Origin: Lycorma delicatula
Lineage: Eukaryota; Arthropoda; Insecta; Hemiptera; Fulgoridae
DNA: 64,000 nt
Direction: 5' to 3'
Assembly: GCF_047948215.1 (NCBI RefSeq)
Contig: NC_134455.1
Location: 72,193,689 to 72,257,688, forward strand
Part shown: one piece after another, positions 23,964 to 36,095 of the stretch
Layout of the letters: the number at the start of each line of letters is the position of its first letter
Position numbering within the stretch: the first letter of the stretch is position 1
The notes under the pieces: generated by a model
Seen by the model: only the letters and a program-made list of their open reading frames with translations
Database searches by the model: none
What the model was told of the DNA's origin: nothing
Position numbers and translations under genes: made by a program

Positions 23964-24515
23964 AAAAACTACTGAACCGATTTCAATGCGGTTTTTCCCA
24001 TTACATTGGTATCACTTCAGAGAAGGTTCGTAGACATGTTTTACAGTTATAGGCCACCAGAGGGCACTACAGTATATTTGTTTCTTTAAAACGGCTGGGC
24101 CGATTTTGATGCGATTTATTGAATTACATAGGTATCACCTCAGAGCAGGTTACCTTTTTTTTTTGTTTAGCCTCCGAAACCACCATAAGGAATTACTTCA
24201 GAGGATGAATCAGGATGATATGTATGAATTTAAATTAAGCTTAGTCTTGTGCAGTCTCAGGTCGACTATTCCTGAGATGTGTGGTTAATTGAAACCCAAC
24301 CACCAAAGAACACCGGTATCCACGATCTAATATTCAAATCTGAATAAAAGTAACTGTCTTTAGTAGGATTTGAACCATGGAAATTTGGACTTTGAAATCA
24401 GCTGATTTCGATGACGAGTTCACCAGTAGACCAACGCGGTGGATTTTAGAGCAGGTTCTTAGATTAGTTTTACGGTTATAAATCGCCACGGGGCTCTGCA
24501 GTAGATATATTTCTT
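23964..24515 (+). repeat. Two-unit tandem repeat (~123 bp) split by a SINE
   Basis: Unit 1 (23964-24087) runs aaaactactgaaccgatttc, then ggtatcacttcagagaaggt, then ccaccagagggcactacagt. Unit 2 starts at 24088 with aaaacggctgggccgatttt, is interrupted after 24151 by the SINE at 24152-24447, and resumes at 24458 to about 24515 with ttacggttataaatcgccac. With the SINE and one copy of its target duplication removed, unit 2 is about the same length as unit 1. The unit resembles dispersed insect repeats containing 'actgaaccgatttcaatg'-type words. Confidence 0.75.
24152..24447 (-). mobile_element. tRNA-derived SINE, family B, copy 1
   Basis: On the minus strand the element begins with a tRNA-like head (box A-like ttggtctactggtgaactc, box B-like ggttcaaatcc). 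It continues through ggtggttgggtttcaattaa and ends in ggaggctaaac followed by a poly-A run. It is flanked by the 10 bp direct repeat agagcaggtt (24142-24151 and 24448-24457), the target duplication of an L1/RTE-type insertion. It shares the whole body with 37487-37785. The 60-codon ORF at 24106-24288 and the 66-codon minus ORF inside the other copy are incidental. Confidence 0.85.
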
Positions 24516-25326
24516 GTAAACATCTTCGTAGGTTTTTTAAATTTTTAATTTTATCACTTGTTTTTTTCTATTAAAAGAGCTGACGATTTCTCTAATCGCG
24601 TATACTTTATGCCTTAATTTTAAAGGAATTTTAAACTTGACAAAAATTAGTTTTTATTATAGACAAAAATAATAATAAATCCATTAGTTTATTAAGTAGC
24701 ATCAGAGTATAACATTTTATTATTACATAATATTCATTTTTGATTAAAAACCATGAGGAACGTAGCTAACTGTAATTAAGTAAACCGGAATATGAAATAA
24801 ATAAATATTAGCATTTTCCTTCTACATTATAACAATAAAGTTTACTGTGTTAAAACAAAACTAATAAATTATTTAAAATTTTAACGTATAATTGTATACA
24901 CTTAAAAGTGACAATTTGTTTTTGATTAGTTCTGAAGTAGACATTATTTAAAATCTAGGTATTATTTTATAAGTAGCTATTATTCTGATGATGATGACAA
25001 CTACTACTATTAGAACTCCTGCCACCACCCCTAATACGACTATCATTATTGCTACTACATTTACCGATGTAGATTCGAAAAAAATCGTAATAGTAATAAT
25101 AAAATGTTTCTAGTTAGAACATGCAGATTTCAAGAATTATAATCAAATATTTCATAGTATGAAGTATTAAAAATATGGAAAAGAGCTTTAAAAAAAATAT
25201 ATTTTATTTTTTTATTTAAATCTGATTTATTTCTTGTTATTTTTAAGTAATAAAATTAATCTTTAATGAAAATATATGAAATAGGCTGAAACTCATTAAA
25301 TAAGAAATGAAAACTCAGGTACCACC
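24516..25326. other. Intronic AT-rich stretch
   Basis: Nothing recognised beyond short di- and trinucleotide runs near 24990-25100. Confidence 0.5.
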
Positions 25327-25329
25327 TTG

Positions 25330-25498
25330 CCGGCCTCCGTGGCGCGAGTGGTAGTATCTCAGCTTTCATCCGGAGGTCCCGGGTTTAAATCCCAGTCAGG
25401 TATGGCATTTTCACACGCCACGCTACAAAATTTTTATTTCACCTCCTCATACTCTCAAGCAGTACCTCATGATGGTCTCGAAGAGGCTTAAAAAAAAA
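25330..25498 (+). mobile_element. tRNA-derived SINE, family A, fullest copy
   Basis: Begins gccggcctccgtggcgcgag with a tRNA-like head: box A tggcgcgagtggtag, an anticodon-like arm around ctttcatccggag, and box B gggtttaaatccca. The body contains tatggcattttcacacgcc and it ends in a poly-A run near 25488-25498. It is transcribable by RNA polymerase III in principle. It is not an intact tRNA gene because the acceptor stem is poor and the head is fused to a body and A tail. Further copies lie at 35098, 44040 and 46866. Confidence 0.8.
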
Positions 25499-25689
25499 AT
25501 TATCACCTAATTAAAACATTGTATATTCTTCGGCTAAATATTTATATTAAATATGTTGCAGATAAGAAGTACAGGAATGAAGTTTTTCAACAAATAATGT
25601 TTTTGTATTGTTATATGTTTAATATAGAAGTGATGGTTTAACATTTTTTTTAGGGTCATCATGTGATGTTCTGCCAGGCGGCAGTCCCA

Positions 25690-26150
25690 TATGCTACACT
25701 ATCATTCTTGTCCCAAACTTTCTCCTTCTTTCCCTAGTTTCCAATATTCACCTCATTTACTAACTTCATACCTCTTCCTCGCTTCCTTTCTCCTTCTATT
25801 GACCCTTCCAATGTTTTTCTCAAGATTTCACTTTCTCTAACCACATGTAATGACTAGTTTTCTTTTTACTTCATGCGTAAAGTGCTTCATCTTTAATCCT
25901 GTTGTTAATTTCTCATTCCTCAGTTAATCCATCCATCTTACTTTCTCCATTCTTTTCTATATCTACATCTCAAAAGCCTCAATCCAGTTCTTCTCACTTA
26001 CTCTCATAGTCATTGCTTCACTTCCATTGAAAACGACTCTCCATACGTAGTATTTGAATAACCTATTATTTATTTTTTTATTTAATTCATTGTCCCGATT
26101 TTTACCACATAGTAATTTCCACTTCTTACTGAAGGCTTCCTTTGTCATTG
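25690..26150 (-). pseudogene. LINE fragment: RT C-terminal region (CFDP2-like family)
   Basis: The minus strand reads TKEAFSKKWKLLCGKNRD, then KKINNRLFKYYVWRVVF and MRVSEKNWIEAFEM. This aligns with AFSKKYNLFTSKINLNVRK, FLKVYVWRVALYGNETW and GVSEKKRLEAFEMW in the larger copy at 29214-29924. The remainder toward 25690 is more eroded (IEGSIERRKEARKRYEVSK-like). It is a separate, older insertion of the same LINE family within the CUB intron. Confidence 0.7.
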
Positions 26151-28057
26151 GTATTCATAATTTTATTTTAATTGCTCTGTTCCACTTCTCTGTCACCGTA
26201 ATATGGACTTTCTGTATAATATTATTTTTGCATATTCTTTAGATATATTATTTGGGATTTTACAAAAGTAATGTGATGTTTTCCTAATGACAACTATTGT
26301 TTATCGTAATTTACGTAAAACAAATTAAAGTGATAAAAAAATGTAAATACTTTTAATATAAACCATGTTTTATATATGAAAATCTAAGTTCTCACTTTTC
26401 CACTTATCTATAATCTTTTGATAAGGTAACCGAAATTATTATTTCGGTAAAAAACCGGTGATTGATAGAATAAAAAAAAAAAGAAATTGGAATCCTTTCT
26501 CAACTCGCATTGTCTCTTTTGATATAAATTTTTATACAATGGCAGAGATTAAAACATTTCGGTATATACAGATGTAATATCAGTTTTTATATAAAAATAT
26601 TATTTTTTTTTTAAATAGAATTTTATTTTTTTTAAATAGAATTTTATTGTTTTAATCTTCTCTAAATAATAAATGTAATTATCAAACGAATTTTCAAATA
26701 ATTTCTTTAAATATAATCAGAAAAAATAACAGCATAGATTGAATATAATGTATGAGAGATCAGTGCCTCTGACAAAAGAAAGAAAAATTTAGATTCTGTA
26801 TGATATAACCAGCATTTTAGAAAAATGATGTTGTGTAATACAGGCGTGTATCTGAATATAATGAATTTGACATTTTATAAAGAAATATTGATCAGTATTG
26901 TAACGTCGTAATTTTTAAAATATAATCATTACTGATATAATTAGTGAATTGTGTTAATTCTACTGCACCACCTACGACAGATATAGGAACCAACAAAGGA
27001 ATTCTGGAAATTAACATGAAATTTAATATCACTATAAAATTCTGTTAAGTCTTGATAGTTAAATACAATTTTGAGCCCGGCCGGATGGTATTTCAATTGC
27101 TAAAAGCAAAATTTGACGAATATTGAAATTTAAATCGGGGTTTTCTTTAAATATTTATAATAATTAATAGAAATTAGTAATTCGACATAGATAATACATC
27201 AAAAAATAAATGGAGAAGTCTTTTATGTTAAGCCTGTAAGTAGGAGAAGTATATTCATTTATTTAAGCACCAGAGCGTCTCCGTAAAAAATGTAGGTAAA
27301 GATTTTATTTACTAAAGAAAATTTCATGAAGAGAAGATTACGTGAAGCAATATTCAAAACTATGTAAAAGAAAATCATTATTCCATACTACTATTTGGTT
27401 TACAGTATCCGATAATGATGTCTATAAGGACACTTATTCTACTGCATTCGTATCTTTGTTGATAATGGTGAATTCAAAAAGCTTTCTGAAAAAAAAATAA
27501 GAGCATAATAGTAAATACAAGTTTACCATATCTAGTACTAAGAAAAAACATCATTTTTGGAACGGAAAAATATAAGATTCTTTTAATAATAAGATAAAAA
27601 TTTAACTTCGTGGTTAGGAAAATACGTTATTACCTCTGTTTTGAAATCATGTGTAGAATAATTAGAGTAGAGAATAATTTATGGTTATGGAGAAGAAGAA
27701 TTCTGTATTAGTTTTATACGGAATAGAAATGGTAAATGATAAGAAAATAAAGGACTCGTTTTACAAACAAAAAAACTTATATTCGCAGGATCTTTTAAAA
27801 ATTACAATAAAAAAAATTCCATTTCCAGATTTTGGTAATCATTCAAATATTGATCATATTTGCATTAGCAAACCCCGGGCTGTTGACTCTGTAGATTTTT
27901 CAACGGCCCTGGTGAAAAGATATACTTCCTCACCAATCCGCAGTATCCAAAATTACGGAATTCTGCACGGTGAAGGAGAGCTTAGGTAGAACGTCTACAA
28001 TTTTCAGTAAGCTATGCTGAATGTTGGGTATTTCACCTATTACACGGGTGAAATAAA
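26151..28057. other. Intronic stretch, no confident gene
   Basis: Mostly AT-rich. A 102-codon + ORF at 27681-27989 (start MVMEKKNSVLVLYGIEMV, end GILHGEGELR) has no domain I recognise. It is less repetitive than most chance ORFs here, but it lacks flanking gene signals and is treated as unsupported. A short direct duplication (aatagaattttatt twice) lies near 26618-26650. Confidence 0.4.
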
Positions 28058-28560
28058 ATGTCGTTACTTAATAGGTTCTACATTCACCCTACCCTGACCC
28101 CAGGTCTCGCTGATCTGATTTCCCAACTTGGAGATTATTTCAGTATATTTCTTGTTCATATTGGAGATCAAAAGAACGGCAACAGTAATCATCCAGGTGA
28201 TCTTTTCCTCCTTCATGACCACAACGATGTCAGGGCGATTGCGCTCCAATGCCCTAACTGTGAGTAAAGTCCCATCACAATTCATCTTACAGCAATCATT
28301 CAAGAAATATGACTGACCCAAGAATATAAAATAAATAAAAATTATATGAAATTAAAGAATAATAAATAGAAATAACAAAAATAGAAATTGCATACTAAGC
28401 TTGGAAATTTGCGAAGTTGAATTTCGTCCCTGCTCTAGCGGACGATGCTTGGTCATTTTGCTGCTACAAGCTCGAAAATGATTGCAGGGCGAGATGAATA
28501 GACGACGTAGCTGAGCACGGCGCCGGCTTGTTATCCACATATTATTGCGGAGCCGCGTAT
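28058..28560 (-). pseudogene. Relic of a retroelement C-terminal domain (NRPDIVV type)
   Basis: The minus strand reads NCDGTLLTVRALERNRPDIV, then VVMKEEKITWMITVAVLLI, KYTEIISKLGNQISETW and GQGRVNVEPI. This matches the widespread domain with an RPDI(V/I) motif, a following (V/I)D-I-A-(V/I)P strand and a K-Y-x2-L-x3-I-x3-W helix. It is found after reverse transcriptases in several LINE-like elements and is probably nuclease-like. The DIAVP strand reads TVAVL here and so is damaged. The neighbouring 28352-28540 is less AT-rich and may be more of the same element, unidentified. Confidence 0.5.
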
Positions 28561-29189
28561 TAATGGCCCATCCTGGAACAGATTGTCAGAGTGGTTTCTT
28601 GAAACTGAACTTTTGAGTAGTTTCTCTCTCATTATCGATCATTTTGAAATGTTTGGAATCCACTCTAATTTTGTTAAAAATAAGAAAATTATGCAAATAA
28701 TGCAACCCCAAGTGTTGCAATAGATATTTCTTTACATTGCATTCCCTTCCAATCTACCCCCTCTAACACTATTTCTAAAACACCATTACCTTTTAAGACA
28801 TAAGTAAGCTCGGCTATAGTAATTGATATTTAAAAGAGCTAGCTGAGTCAAAGAGGTTGGAAACCGCTGGTGAAGACTACTTTACGTTTTATTTTATTAC
28901 TTTATCGTTGTCGTTACTTAAAATTTGATAATTATAGCTTTACGATTTAGTTTGCCGTCATTCTGATATTCAAAATACTTTGTTGTGACGATAAGAAAAT
29001 TTGAGGTAAATAATGAATAGATAACCTCACGTTATGATAGTCTTTCCATACTCTCGGAAGTAGTTATTTAATGTTATTTCTATGCATTCATTCTTTTGTA
29101 TGATTTATCAGTACTCTTGATTTCTTGCCGTATACATTTTTCCTATGCGTTTTTTTTCATTTGAGCAGAGTATATTTGTTAGCTTACTT
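28561..29189. other. Intronic spacer
   Basis: No recognisable feature. It borders the A-rich 3' tail of the LINE at 29190 (minus strand). Confidence 0.45.
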
Positions 29190-29213
29190 ATGTTTTTATT
29201 ATTTTATTTGTCT

Positions 29214-30240
29214 TCAGTCATTTGACTGGTTTGATGCAGCTCTCCAGGATTCCCTATCTAGTGCCAGTCGTTTCATTTCGGTATATCCCCTGCATCCTAC
29301 ATCCCTAACAATTTGTTTTACATATTCCAAACGTGGCCTGCCTACACAATTTTTTCCTTCTACCTGACCCTCCAATATTAAAGCGACTATTCCAGGATGC
29401 CTTAGTATGTGGCCTATAAGTCTGTCTCTTCTTTTAACTATACTTTTCCAAATGCTTCTTTCTTCATCTATTTGCCGCAATACCTCTTCATTTGTCACTT
29501 TATCCACCCATCTGATTTTTAACATTCTCCTATAGCACCACATTTCAAAAGCTTCTAATCTTTTCTTCTCAGATACTCCGATTGTCCAAGTTTCATTTCC
29601 ATATAAAGCGACCCTCCAAACATAAACTTTCAAAAATCTTTTCCTGACATTTAAATTAATTTTTGATGTAAACAAATTATATTTCTTACTGAAGGCTCGT
29701 TTAGCTTGTGCTATTCGGCATTTTATATCGCTCCTGCTTCGTCCATCTTTAGTAATTCTACTTCCCAAATAACAAAATTCTTCTACCTCCATAATCTTTT
29801 CTCCTCCTATTTTCACATTCAGTGGTCCAACTTTGTTATTTCTACTACATTTCATTACTTTTGTTTTGTTCTTGTTTATTTTCATGCGATAGTTCTTGCG
29901 TAGGACTTCATCTATGGCGTTCATTGTTTCTTCTAAATCCTTTTTACTCTAGGCTAGAATTACTATGTCATCAGCAAATCGTATCATCTTTATCTTTTCG
30001 CCATGTACACTTACTCCGAATCTAAATTGTTCTTTAACATCAATAACTGCTAGTTCTATGTAAAGATTAAAAAGTAACGGGGGTAGGGAACATTCTTGTC
30101 GGACTCCCTTTCTTATTACGGCTTCTTTCTTATGTTCTTCAATTATTACTCTTAGTGTTTGGTTCTTGTAAATGTTAACAATTGCTCTTCTATCTCTGTA
30201 TTTGAACCCTAATTTTTTTAAATGCTGAAGATTTTATTCG
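29214..30240 (-). pseudogene. LINE RT palm and C-terminal domain
   Basis: Codons on the minus strand give KKLGFKYRDRRAIVNIYKNQ, KGVRQECSLPPLLFNLYIE, KMIRFADDIVILA, stop, SKKDLEETMNAIDEVL. The 236-codon open stretch from 29924 then continues with KNKTKVMKCS, EEFCYLGSRIT, FLKVYVWRVALYGNETW, WCYRRMLKIRW and GHILRHPG to the end. FADD keeps both catalytic Asp residues. The GVRQGCSLSP block reads GVRQECSLPP. Only the single TAG at 29949-29951 separates palm from C-terminus. Confidence 0.85.
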
Positions 30241-30266
30241 TCTACGTTGAAGTAAAAAAGGAGTAC

Positions 30267-30308
30267 GGGGAAGTTCACACTTCTAAAAAAGTGTGATGGA
30301 ACTTCCCC
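30267..30308. repeat. Fold-back at a LINE deletion junction
   Basis: ggggaagttcacactt (30267-30282) is followed after a 6 nt spacer by aagtgtgatggaacttcccc (30289-30308), an imperfect inverted copy. On the minus strand the second arm is the normal LINE coding text for KGEVPSH, so the first arm is an inverted copy of it, placed exactly where several hundred bases of RT coding sequence are missing. Confidence 0.85.
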
Positions 30309-30791
30309 TTTTTCATAAATATTACACACCAGTTTGTATAATCTATCAATCGCTTCCTCACCAGCACTGCACAGTCATTCTACAGGTATTCCGTCTATTC
30401 CAGGGGCCTTTCTGCCGTTGAAATCTTTTAATTCTCTCTTATATTCAGATCTCAGTATTTTTTCTCCCATTTAATCCTCTTCAACTTCTTCTTCCTCTAT
30501 AACACCATTTACTAATTCATTTCCACCGTATAACTCTTCAATATATTCCAACCACCTATGGACTTTACCTTTCGTATCATAAATTGGAGTACCATCTTTG
30601 TTTAACACATTATTGGATTTAATTTATGTGCTCCAAAATTTTCCTTAACTTTTCTGTATGCTCCGTCTATTTTACCAGTGTTCATTTCTCTTTCCACTTC
30701 TGAACACTTTTTTATAATCCACTCTTCTTTCGCTAGTTTGCACTTCCTGTTTATAGTATTTCTTAATTGTCGATAGTTCCTTTTACTTTCT

Positions 30792-31777
30792 TCACACCAG
30801 GATTCTTAATTTTCTACGTACATACATCAGCTGCAATATATCGTCTGAAATCCAAGGTTTTCTACCAGTTCTCTTTGTTTCGCATAAGTTCGCTTCTGTT
30901 GATTTAAAAATTTCCTTTTTAACATTCTCCCATTCTTCTACATTTTCTACCTTATCTTTTTTACTCAGACCTCTTGCGATGTCCTCCTCAAAAATCTTCT
31001 TTACCTCCTCTTCCTCAAGGTTCTCTAAATTCCACCGATTCATCTGACTCCGTTTCTTCAGGTTTATAAGCCCCAATCTACATTTCATTATCACTACATT
31101 ATGGTCGCTATCAATGTCTGCTCCAGGGTAAGTTTTGCAGTCAACGAGCTGATTTCTAAATCTTTGCTTAACCATGATGTAATCTATCTGATACCTTTCA
31201 GTATCGCCTGGCTTTTTCCAAGTGTATATTCTTCTATTACGATTTTTAAATTGGGTGTTGGCAATTACTAATCTATACTTTGTGCAAAACTCTATAAGTC
31301 TGTCCCCTCTTTCATTCCTTTTGCCCAGCCCGTATTCACCTACTATATTTCCTTCCTTGCCTTTCCAACGCTTGCATTCCAATTTCCAACTATTATTAAA
31401 TTTTCATCCTCTTTTACGTGTTTAATTGCTTCATCAATTTCATTGTATACACACTCTACCTCATCATCATCACGGGCGCTTGTAGGTATAAAGACGTTAA
31501 CAATCATTGTCGGTTCAGGTTTTGATTTTATCCTTATTACAATGATTCTATCGCTATATATTTTTAAATACTCTACTCTCTTCCCTTTTTTCTTGTTCAT
31601 TATGAAACCTACTCCTGCCTGCCCATTATTTGAAGCTGAGTTAATTATTCTAAAATAACCTGACCAAAAGTCGTTTTCCTCTTCCCACCGAACCTCAACA
31701 ATTCCTACTACATCTACATTTATTCCCCCTTTAAATTTTCTAACCCACCAACCTTTTTTAAAATTGTAATATTCCAC
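30792..31777 (-). pseudogene. LINE endonuclease, frameshifted
   Basis: The first frame (31343-31777) reads VDVVGIVEVRWEEENDFWSG, then NGQAGVGFIMN and LIIVGNWNASVGKA. The second frame (30792-31382) continues GNIVGEYGLGKRNERGDRLI, then YQIDYIMV and DIDSDHNVVIMKCRL. It is an exonuclease-endonuclease-phosphatase domain with the E-V-R-W (catalytic Glu) and S-D-H (catalytic Asp-His) blocks intact. The Asp of GDWN has become Asn, and a one-base class frameshift near 31370 joins the two frames. It would nick target DNA in an active element. Confidence 0.85.
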
Positions 31778-32407
31778 GTTCCGACTAGTAGAATATTATT
31801 TTTTAATTTTCTGGCGACCTCTTTCTTAATAGTCCCCACCCGGAGATCCGAACGGGGACTAGTTTACCTCCGGAATATTTTACCAAGGAAGGCGCCTCCA
31901 TCATTGCTATATGAAAATGCAGAGAGCTACATTTTCTTGGAAAAAAAGCAGCTGTAGTTTTCCATTGCTTTCAGCTGTGCAGTACTCAGAGGACTGAGTG
32001 ATGTTGATATGGCCGTTTAAGTCGTGCTGACTTACGCCCTTAACAATTACTGAAAGAGCTGCTGCCCTCTTTCAGGAATCATTCTTTAGTCTGGCTCTTA
32101 ACAGATACCTCTCCGATATGGTTGCACCTTCGGACCAGCTACTCTGTATCACTGAGCACTCAAGCCCCCTCACCAACGGCAAGGTCTCATGATTCATAGA
32201 GGGAGCTCTTTAGTAAAATTATATGTGAAATTTAGAATACAAACTTTTAAAAAAAGTTACAAAAAATTAAAAAAATGATATAAAAAACACTATAAAAGTA
32301 AAAATAAAATGTTAAAAACATAGCATGTTAAACAAGAGTTGAATAGTAATATTTTTTAAATTTTACTGCGTTTAGAAGTCCGTTTTTTAAAAGTTTATTT
32401 TATAATT

Positions 32408-32440
32408 ATTATTAGGAGAATAATTCATTCTCCTAATAAT
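32408..32440. repeat. Perfect 14 bp hairpin, 5 nt loop
   Basis: attattaggagaat (32408-32421), loop aattc, attctcctaataat (32427-32440). A third partial copy of the core (aggagaa) follows near 32461. It lies just beyond the LINE 5' end. Confidence 0.9.
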
Positions 32441-33213
32441 TATTTTTAATAATTACATTTAGGAGAACATTTATATAAGAAATTTTGTTAACGTATTTCA
32501 TGGATTTAATTAATTAAAGTCTTTTGAATGGAATTTTTTTTTTCAATTTATCATACATTAAAAAACGCAATTATACTGGATTACCATTTTAATTTTTCAA
32601 ACAGCCCCATTAAAAAAAGCAAAATTACGTAGTAATAATAATAATAATATACTATAAAAATCACATAAGGTTCATCCAGATTAAACCGAAATTTATCAGT
32701 TAAATAAAAATAAATATATAATTTTATGGGCTGAAAATATAATACTAAATTAAATTAATTTATGTCGCAAACCATTAAATTATAATGAAAGGGCTAATAA
32801 AAAAAAAACAAAACCAAACATATTCCGCTGCACTTATTCCATAAAGACAAGATCTACAGTAGTATAGGGTACGTGAATGGACAAACAAGTGTCACATTTA
32901 TACCAGTTCTTATAGCTTCCCTTTTTTCTCCCTTATATACGAAAACATACTTCCTTCTTTTGCTGACACCCAAATCTTTAGATCTACTTTTTTCCAGAGT
33001 CTTGCTTTCTCCTAACCCCTTGAACTATATCGTACAAAAATATGACCTTTAAACCATAAAAGGCGTATAATATCCTTTAAAATCACTTTTTCACAAATCT
33101 CCTCATTCCTCAGTAAGTTTCATTTATGACTAATTCTTCATTTTTTAAGTAATCATATTTAAACATTACTTACTGATAATTAATATTTAAATAGACAATA
33201 ACTATAAATTGTG

Positions 33214-33217
<4 letters not shown>

Positions 33218-33252
<35 letters not shown>
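33218..33252. repeat. (TA)n microsatellite
   Basis: Pure TA run followed by 80 bp of A/T-only sequence. The minus ORF at 33180-33368 is a translation of this tract. Confidence 0.9.
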
Positions 33253-33256
<4 letters not shown>

Positions 33257-35097
33257 TAAATATAAAATAAAATATAATATAATATAAAATATAATGTATA
33301 TATAAATAATATATGTACAATGTATATACTTTTATACATATATACAATAAAGTATATGGCATAGACATGAAATTATTTACGCTTGTTATATATTGCCGTT
33401 GTTAAGAAAATAAAATATTTCAAAATTATTGTTTTATTTTGTGATTAGAAAAAATTTAATCAAAATTTAGTTTTATATTTAAGTGAAGCAAATAAAATAT
33501 TAATTAAGTGCCTTTTTTTATAAGATAAGAGTCTATAAATTTATCAGACCAAATTGAAAGTAAAAGATTGCTTTACGATACAGCTTATATAATCATTTTA
33601 TTTTTGAATGGCCAGTACTGCCTATTTGATTCCTTTGTGCAATTCGGTGTTTTTTCATAGATGTGTGGTTTTATGCTTACATTTTCCGCAGTATAGTTGT
33701 TATACTTTATATCTACTTAGTATACTACATAAAGTATAAATAAATTAAATACGCTATATTGGTCATCAAATTTTGCATGTCTGGAATTTTGTTGATATTC
33801 AAGTATTGCGATCCCGTTAATCAAAACAACACCTCTTTAGCGTTGAAATATTTCGGAAGGATGAATATAAGCTAAACTCATCGGATCGATCTGGGTGAAA
33901 ATTGGTAAATTTTTGTGAAGATGGATGGGAGATACGGAGAAACAAACAAACTTGTTTCTTTATATATTTCTGGACTCAAAGCCATTTATTTTATTGTTCT
34001 AATTAGATGATACATTTGATTAATCAATGTATGTCAACTCGGTTGTCTGTAAGATAGAAATGAAAAGATAAGCCTACTTTTTTGTGTATTATCGTCTGAC
34101 TGATACGTTCAACCTAAATTAGCCAATTATTATGACATATTTTACAGTGACTTCTGTTTCATTTTCAAAGCCCGGGTAACTAGCATTTTTTGTTAATTTA
34201 TAGCTTGGACTTGTTTTTAGTTACGCAAATCTTTGCAGGCTTTTTTATAAAATTTCAGTATTTTATTTATAATTACTTACGATGATTATTTAATAATTGA
34301 AATTCGAATTTAATTACATATTTTTAATTTATATAAACAGTTACTGAGTGTGCTTTTATTTTTTTCTGTTATCGTTTAGTAAAAACAATTTTTGTGTTTT
34401 TATTTATTACTATAAAACGTTATCAAAGTTACTTAATTAATCAAACTTTGATTAAAAATGAAGTTGTTTACCTACATCGTTCTTCAGATTTTTCTTGCAG
34501 ATTGCTTTATTTTTCTAAATTTATTACTAATAAATTTCAAATGGCTTGAAAACAAAACAGTTTTAATCAATTAAAAGTAAGCAAATTATCTATTTGTTTT
34601 CATAATATACAAAATATACTATGTGTAATGCACACATACAGTAGTTGTTATATTTTGAAAGTCAAATTTAATACGTTATTTTGAAAGAAGTTTTTTTCAT
34701 CAAATTTCTGAATTTACAATGTTGTGAAAAATAACTAAATTATAAAATTTAGTGTCAATAAACCAGGTAAAGTATTCTAAGTTTTATTCAAACCCTTATA
34801 CTTAAGTCTATAAAAATATATTTCTCAATATAAAATTAACTGAGAAATGCACATCATAAAACAGTAGAAATCCACATCATATTATTTAGTAAATTTAGGC
34901 TTATGTTTTACCGTTAAAGAAGGTTAATCTTACTTTTTGTCATTACGAACATTTTCTTTATTAAATCGATAAAGTAAATGGAATGACGAATATTTTCAAT
35001 GTATAACGCATTTATTTTATAAAATTACATTGTAATCTGTGATGATAAGCAAGAATGCGGCTTATTAAATGCCGCCGTATTAAATGGAGCCGAAATG

Positions 35098-35230
35098 GGC
35101 AGTCTGTTGTCCACCGTGCTGGAGTGGTAGCGTTCCAGCCATTCATACGGAAGGTTTCGTGTTTGATCCTGATCAGCATGGCAATTTTCATACAAAACAA
35201 AATTTTCATTTCATATTCCTATTCATAAGC
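35098..35230 (+). mobile_element. tRNA-derived SINE, family A, diverged copy
   Basis: Reads ctgttgtccaccgtgctgga, box A-like ctggagtggtagc, an anticodon-like arm cattcatacgga, box B-like gtgtttgatcctgatc, then agcatggcaattttcatac. This follows the order of the copy at 25330 but with many substitutions. The 3' end after ttcatttcat is hard to define. It is an old insertion in the CUB intron. Confidence 0.6.
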
Positions 35231-36095
35231 TTCAAGCTTATGTAATGAACTAACGCTAAAAAATTAAGTAGAAAATTATGATTAGTTTGAGAAAAATCAT
35301 GAAATGAATCTGTATCCAAATACTGTTATTAAAAAAAATTAAAGAAGTTTTTTTAACCCTATTTTTCAAAGAATATATTAATTTATTCAGTTCAGTTATC
35401 ATTAATTAAATTAACCGGTAAGTCGATTAAAGTTATAAAATTTTATTTTGAAAATTTCATTACCTTAAATATGTTCTACTAAGTTGCATTTAAAGAAAAA
35501 ATTATACTAATGTGCTATACGACATACGACATCGTAATGTAATTCAGCTAAAATTTTCTCGGTATATTTTTATGTATTTATCATATCTGTATCTCATTAA
35601 AAAGAATTAGTAAAAATAAAAGTTCAAATGGAAAGATTTTTTACGTTTTGATTTTTATATAATCTTATTATATTCCGAATACGTGACACGAAATTTTGAA
35701 CACAATAAAGAAAATAACATTAATTTGATGATGATTGCTCTAAAAGAAATGTGAAGTAATATTTACTTAGTTGTAAATCCAAGATTCGGAAATGGATTTT
35801 ATTTTGCCTCATCTCACAGCCTTACATATTTGTTCAGAAGCAAGGAGATTTGGCGTATTTCCAATCTAGCTTTTGCCCTAGAAAGGAAAATTTGTTCCCC
35901 TCTCTCTTTCACAGCCTGAAGGAGTTTTGTTGAAAAAAATAAAAGGTCTCAAATAAAGAAAAGTAGACTACGGTAGGTAATAAATGTGTAATTCTGTCTG
36001 CCAGTCCGTCTTTTTCCCTCTCTTCTTGAACATGAACCGATTGTGTACTGTAAAAAAAAATTTTTAACGGTGTATTTTTTTTCATCTGTTATTAG

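Larger units (their letters stand above)
29190..32204 (-). mobile_element. Near full-length CFDP2-like LINE with internal RT deletion
   Basis: The minus-strand order is: a GC-richer 5' leader (about 31790-32204, starting with the atgagaccttgccgttggtg area); an endonuclease in two overlapping frames (31343-31777 and 30792-31382); a linker; an RT with FADD at 29967-29978; and a C-terminal part (29214-29940) ending RESWRAASNQSND. An A/T-rich tail follows at 29190-29210. It sits antisense in the CUB intron. Breaks: a frameshift near 31370, stops in the linker, a TAG at 29949-29951 just after FADDIVILA, and loss of the RT blocks between EKGEVPSHF and KKLGFKYRDRR, with a fold-back at the junction. 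The copy is therefore inactive but young enough to read easily. The clade (RTE-like or related) is not settled. Confidence 0.85.
32205..35097. other. Intronic AT-rich stretch with hairpin and microsatellites
   Basis: It contains a perfect 14 bp hairpin at 32408-32440, a (TA)n tract at 33218-33252 with related AT-only DNA to about 33330, and a patch near 33780-33960 that resembles dispersed insect repeats. No coding motif was recognised. Confidence 0.5.
21697..36095 (+). other. 14.4 kb phase-2 intron of the CUB gene
   Basis: The donor gtgagt follows the first exon and the acceptor ttcatctgttattag precedes the second. The split codon AG|G (Arg) keeps the frame. The intron hosts SINEs, fragments of several LINEs and a near full-length antisense LINE, listed separately. 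No third exon was recognised inside it, and an unseen alternative exon cannot be excluded. Confidence 0.75.

Noticed and set aside
27681..27989. 102-codon + ORF with moderately complex sequence
   Set aside because: No recognisable domain or gene signals; it lies in an intron. Kept only as a note inside the spacer entry.
33180..33368. 62-codon Tyr/Ile ORF
   Set aside because: Translation of a (TA)n microsatellite.
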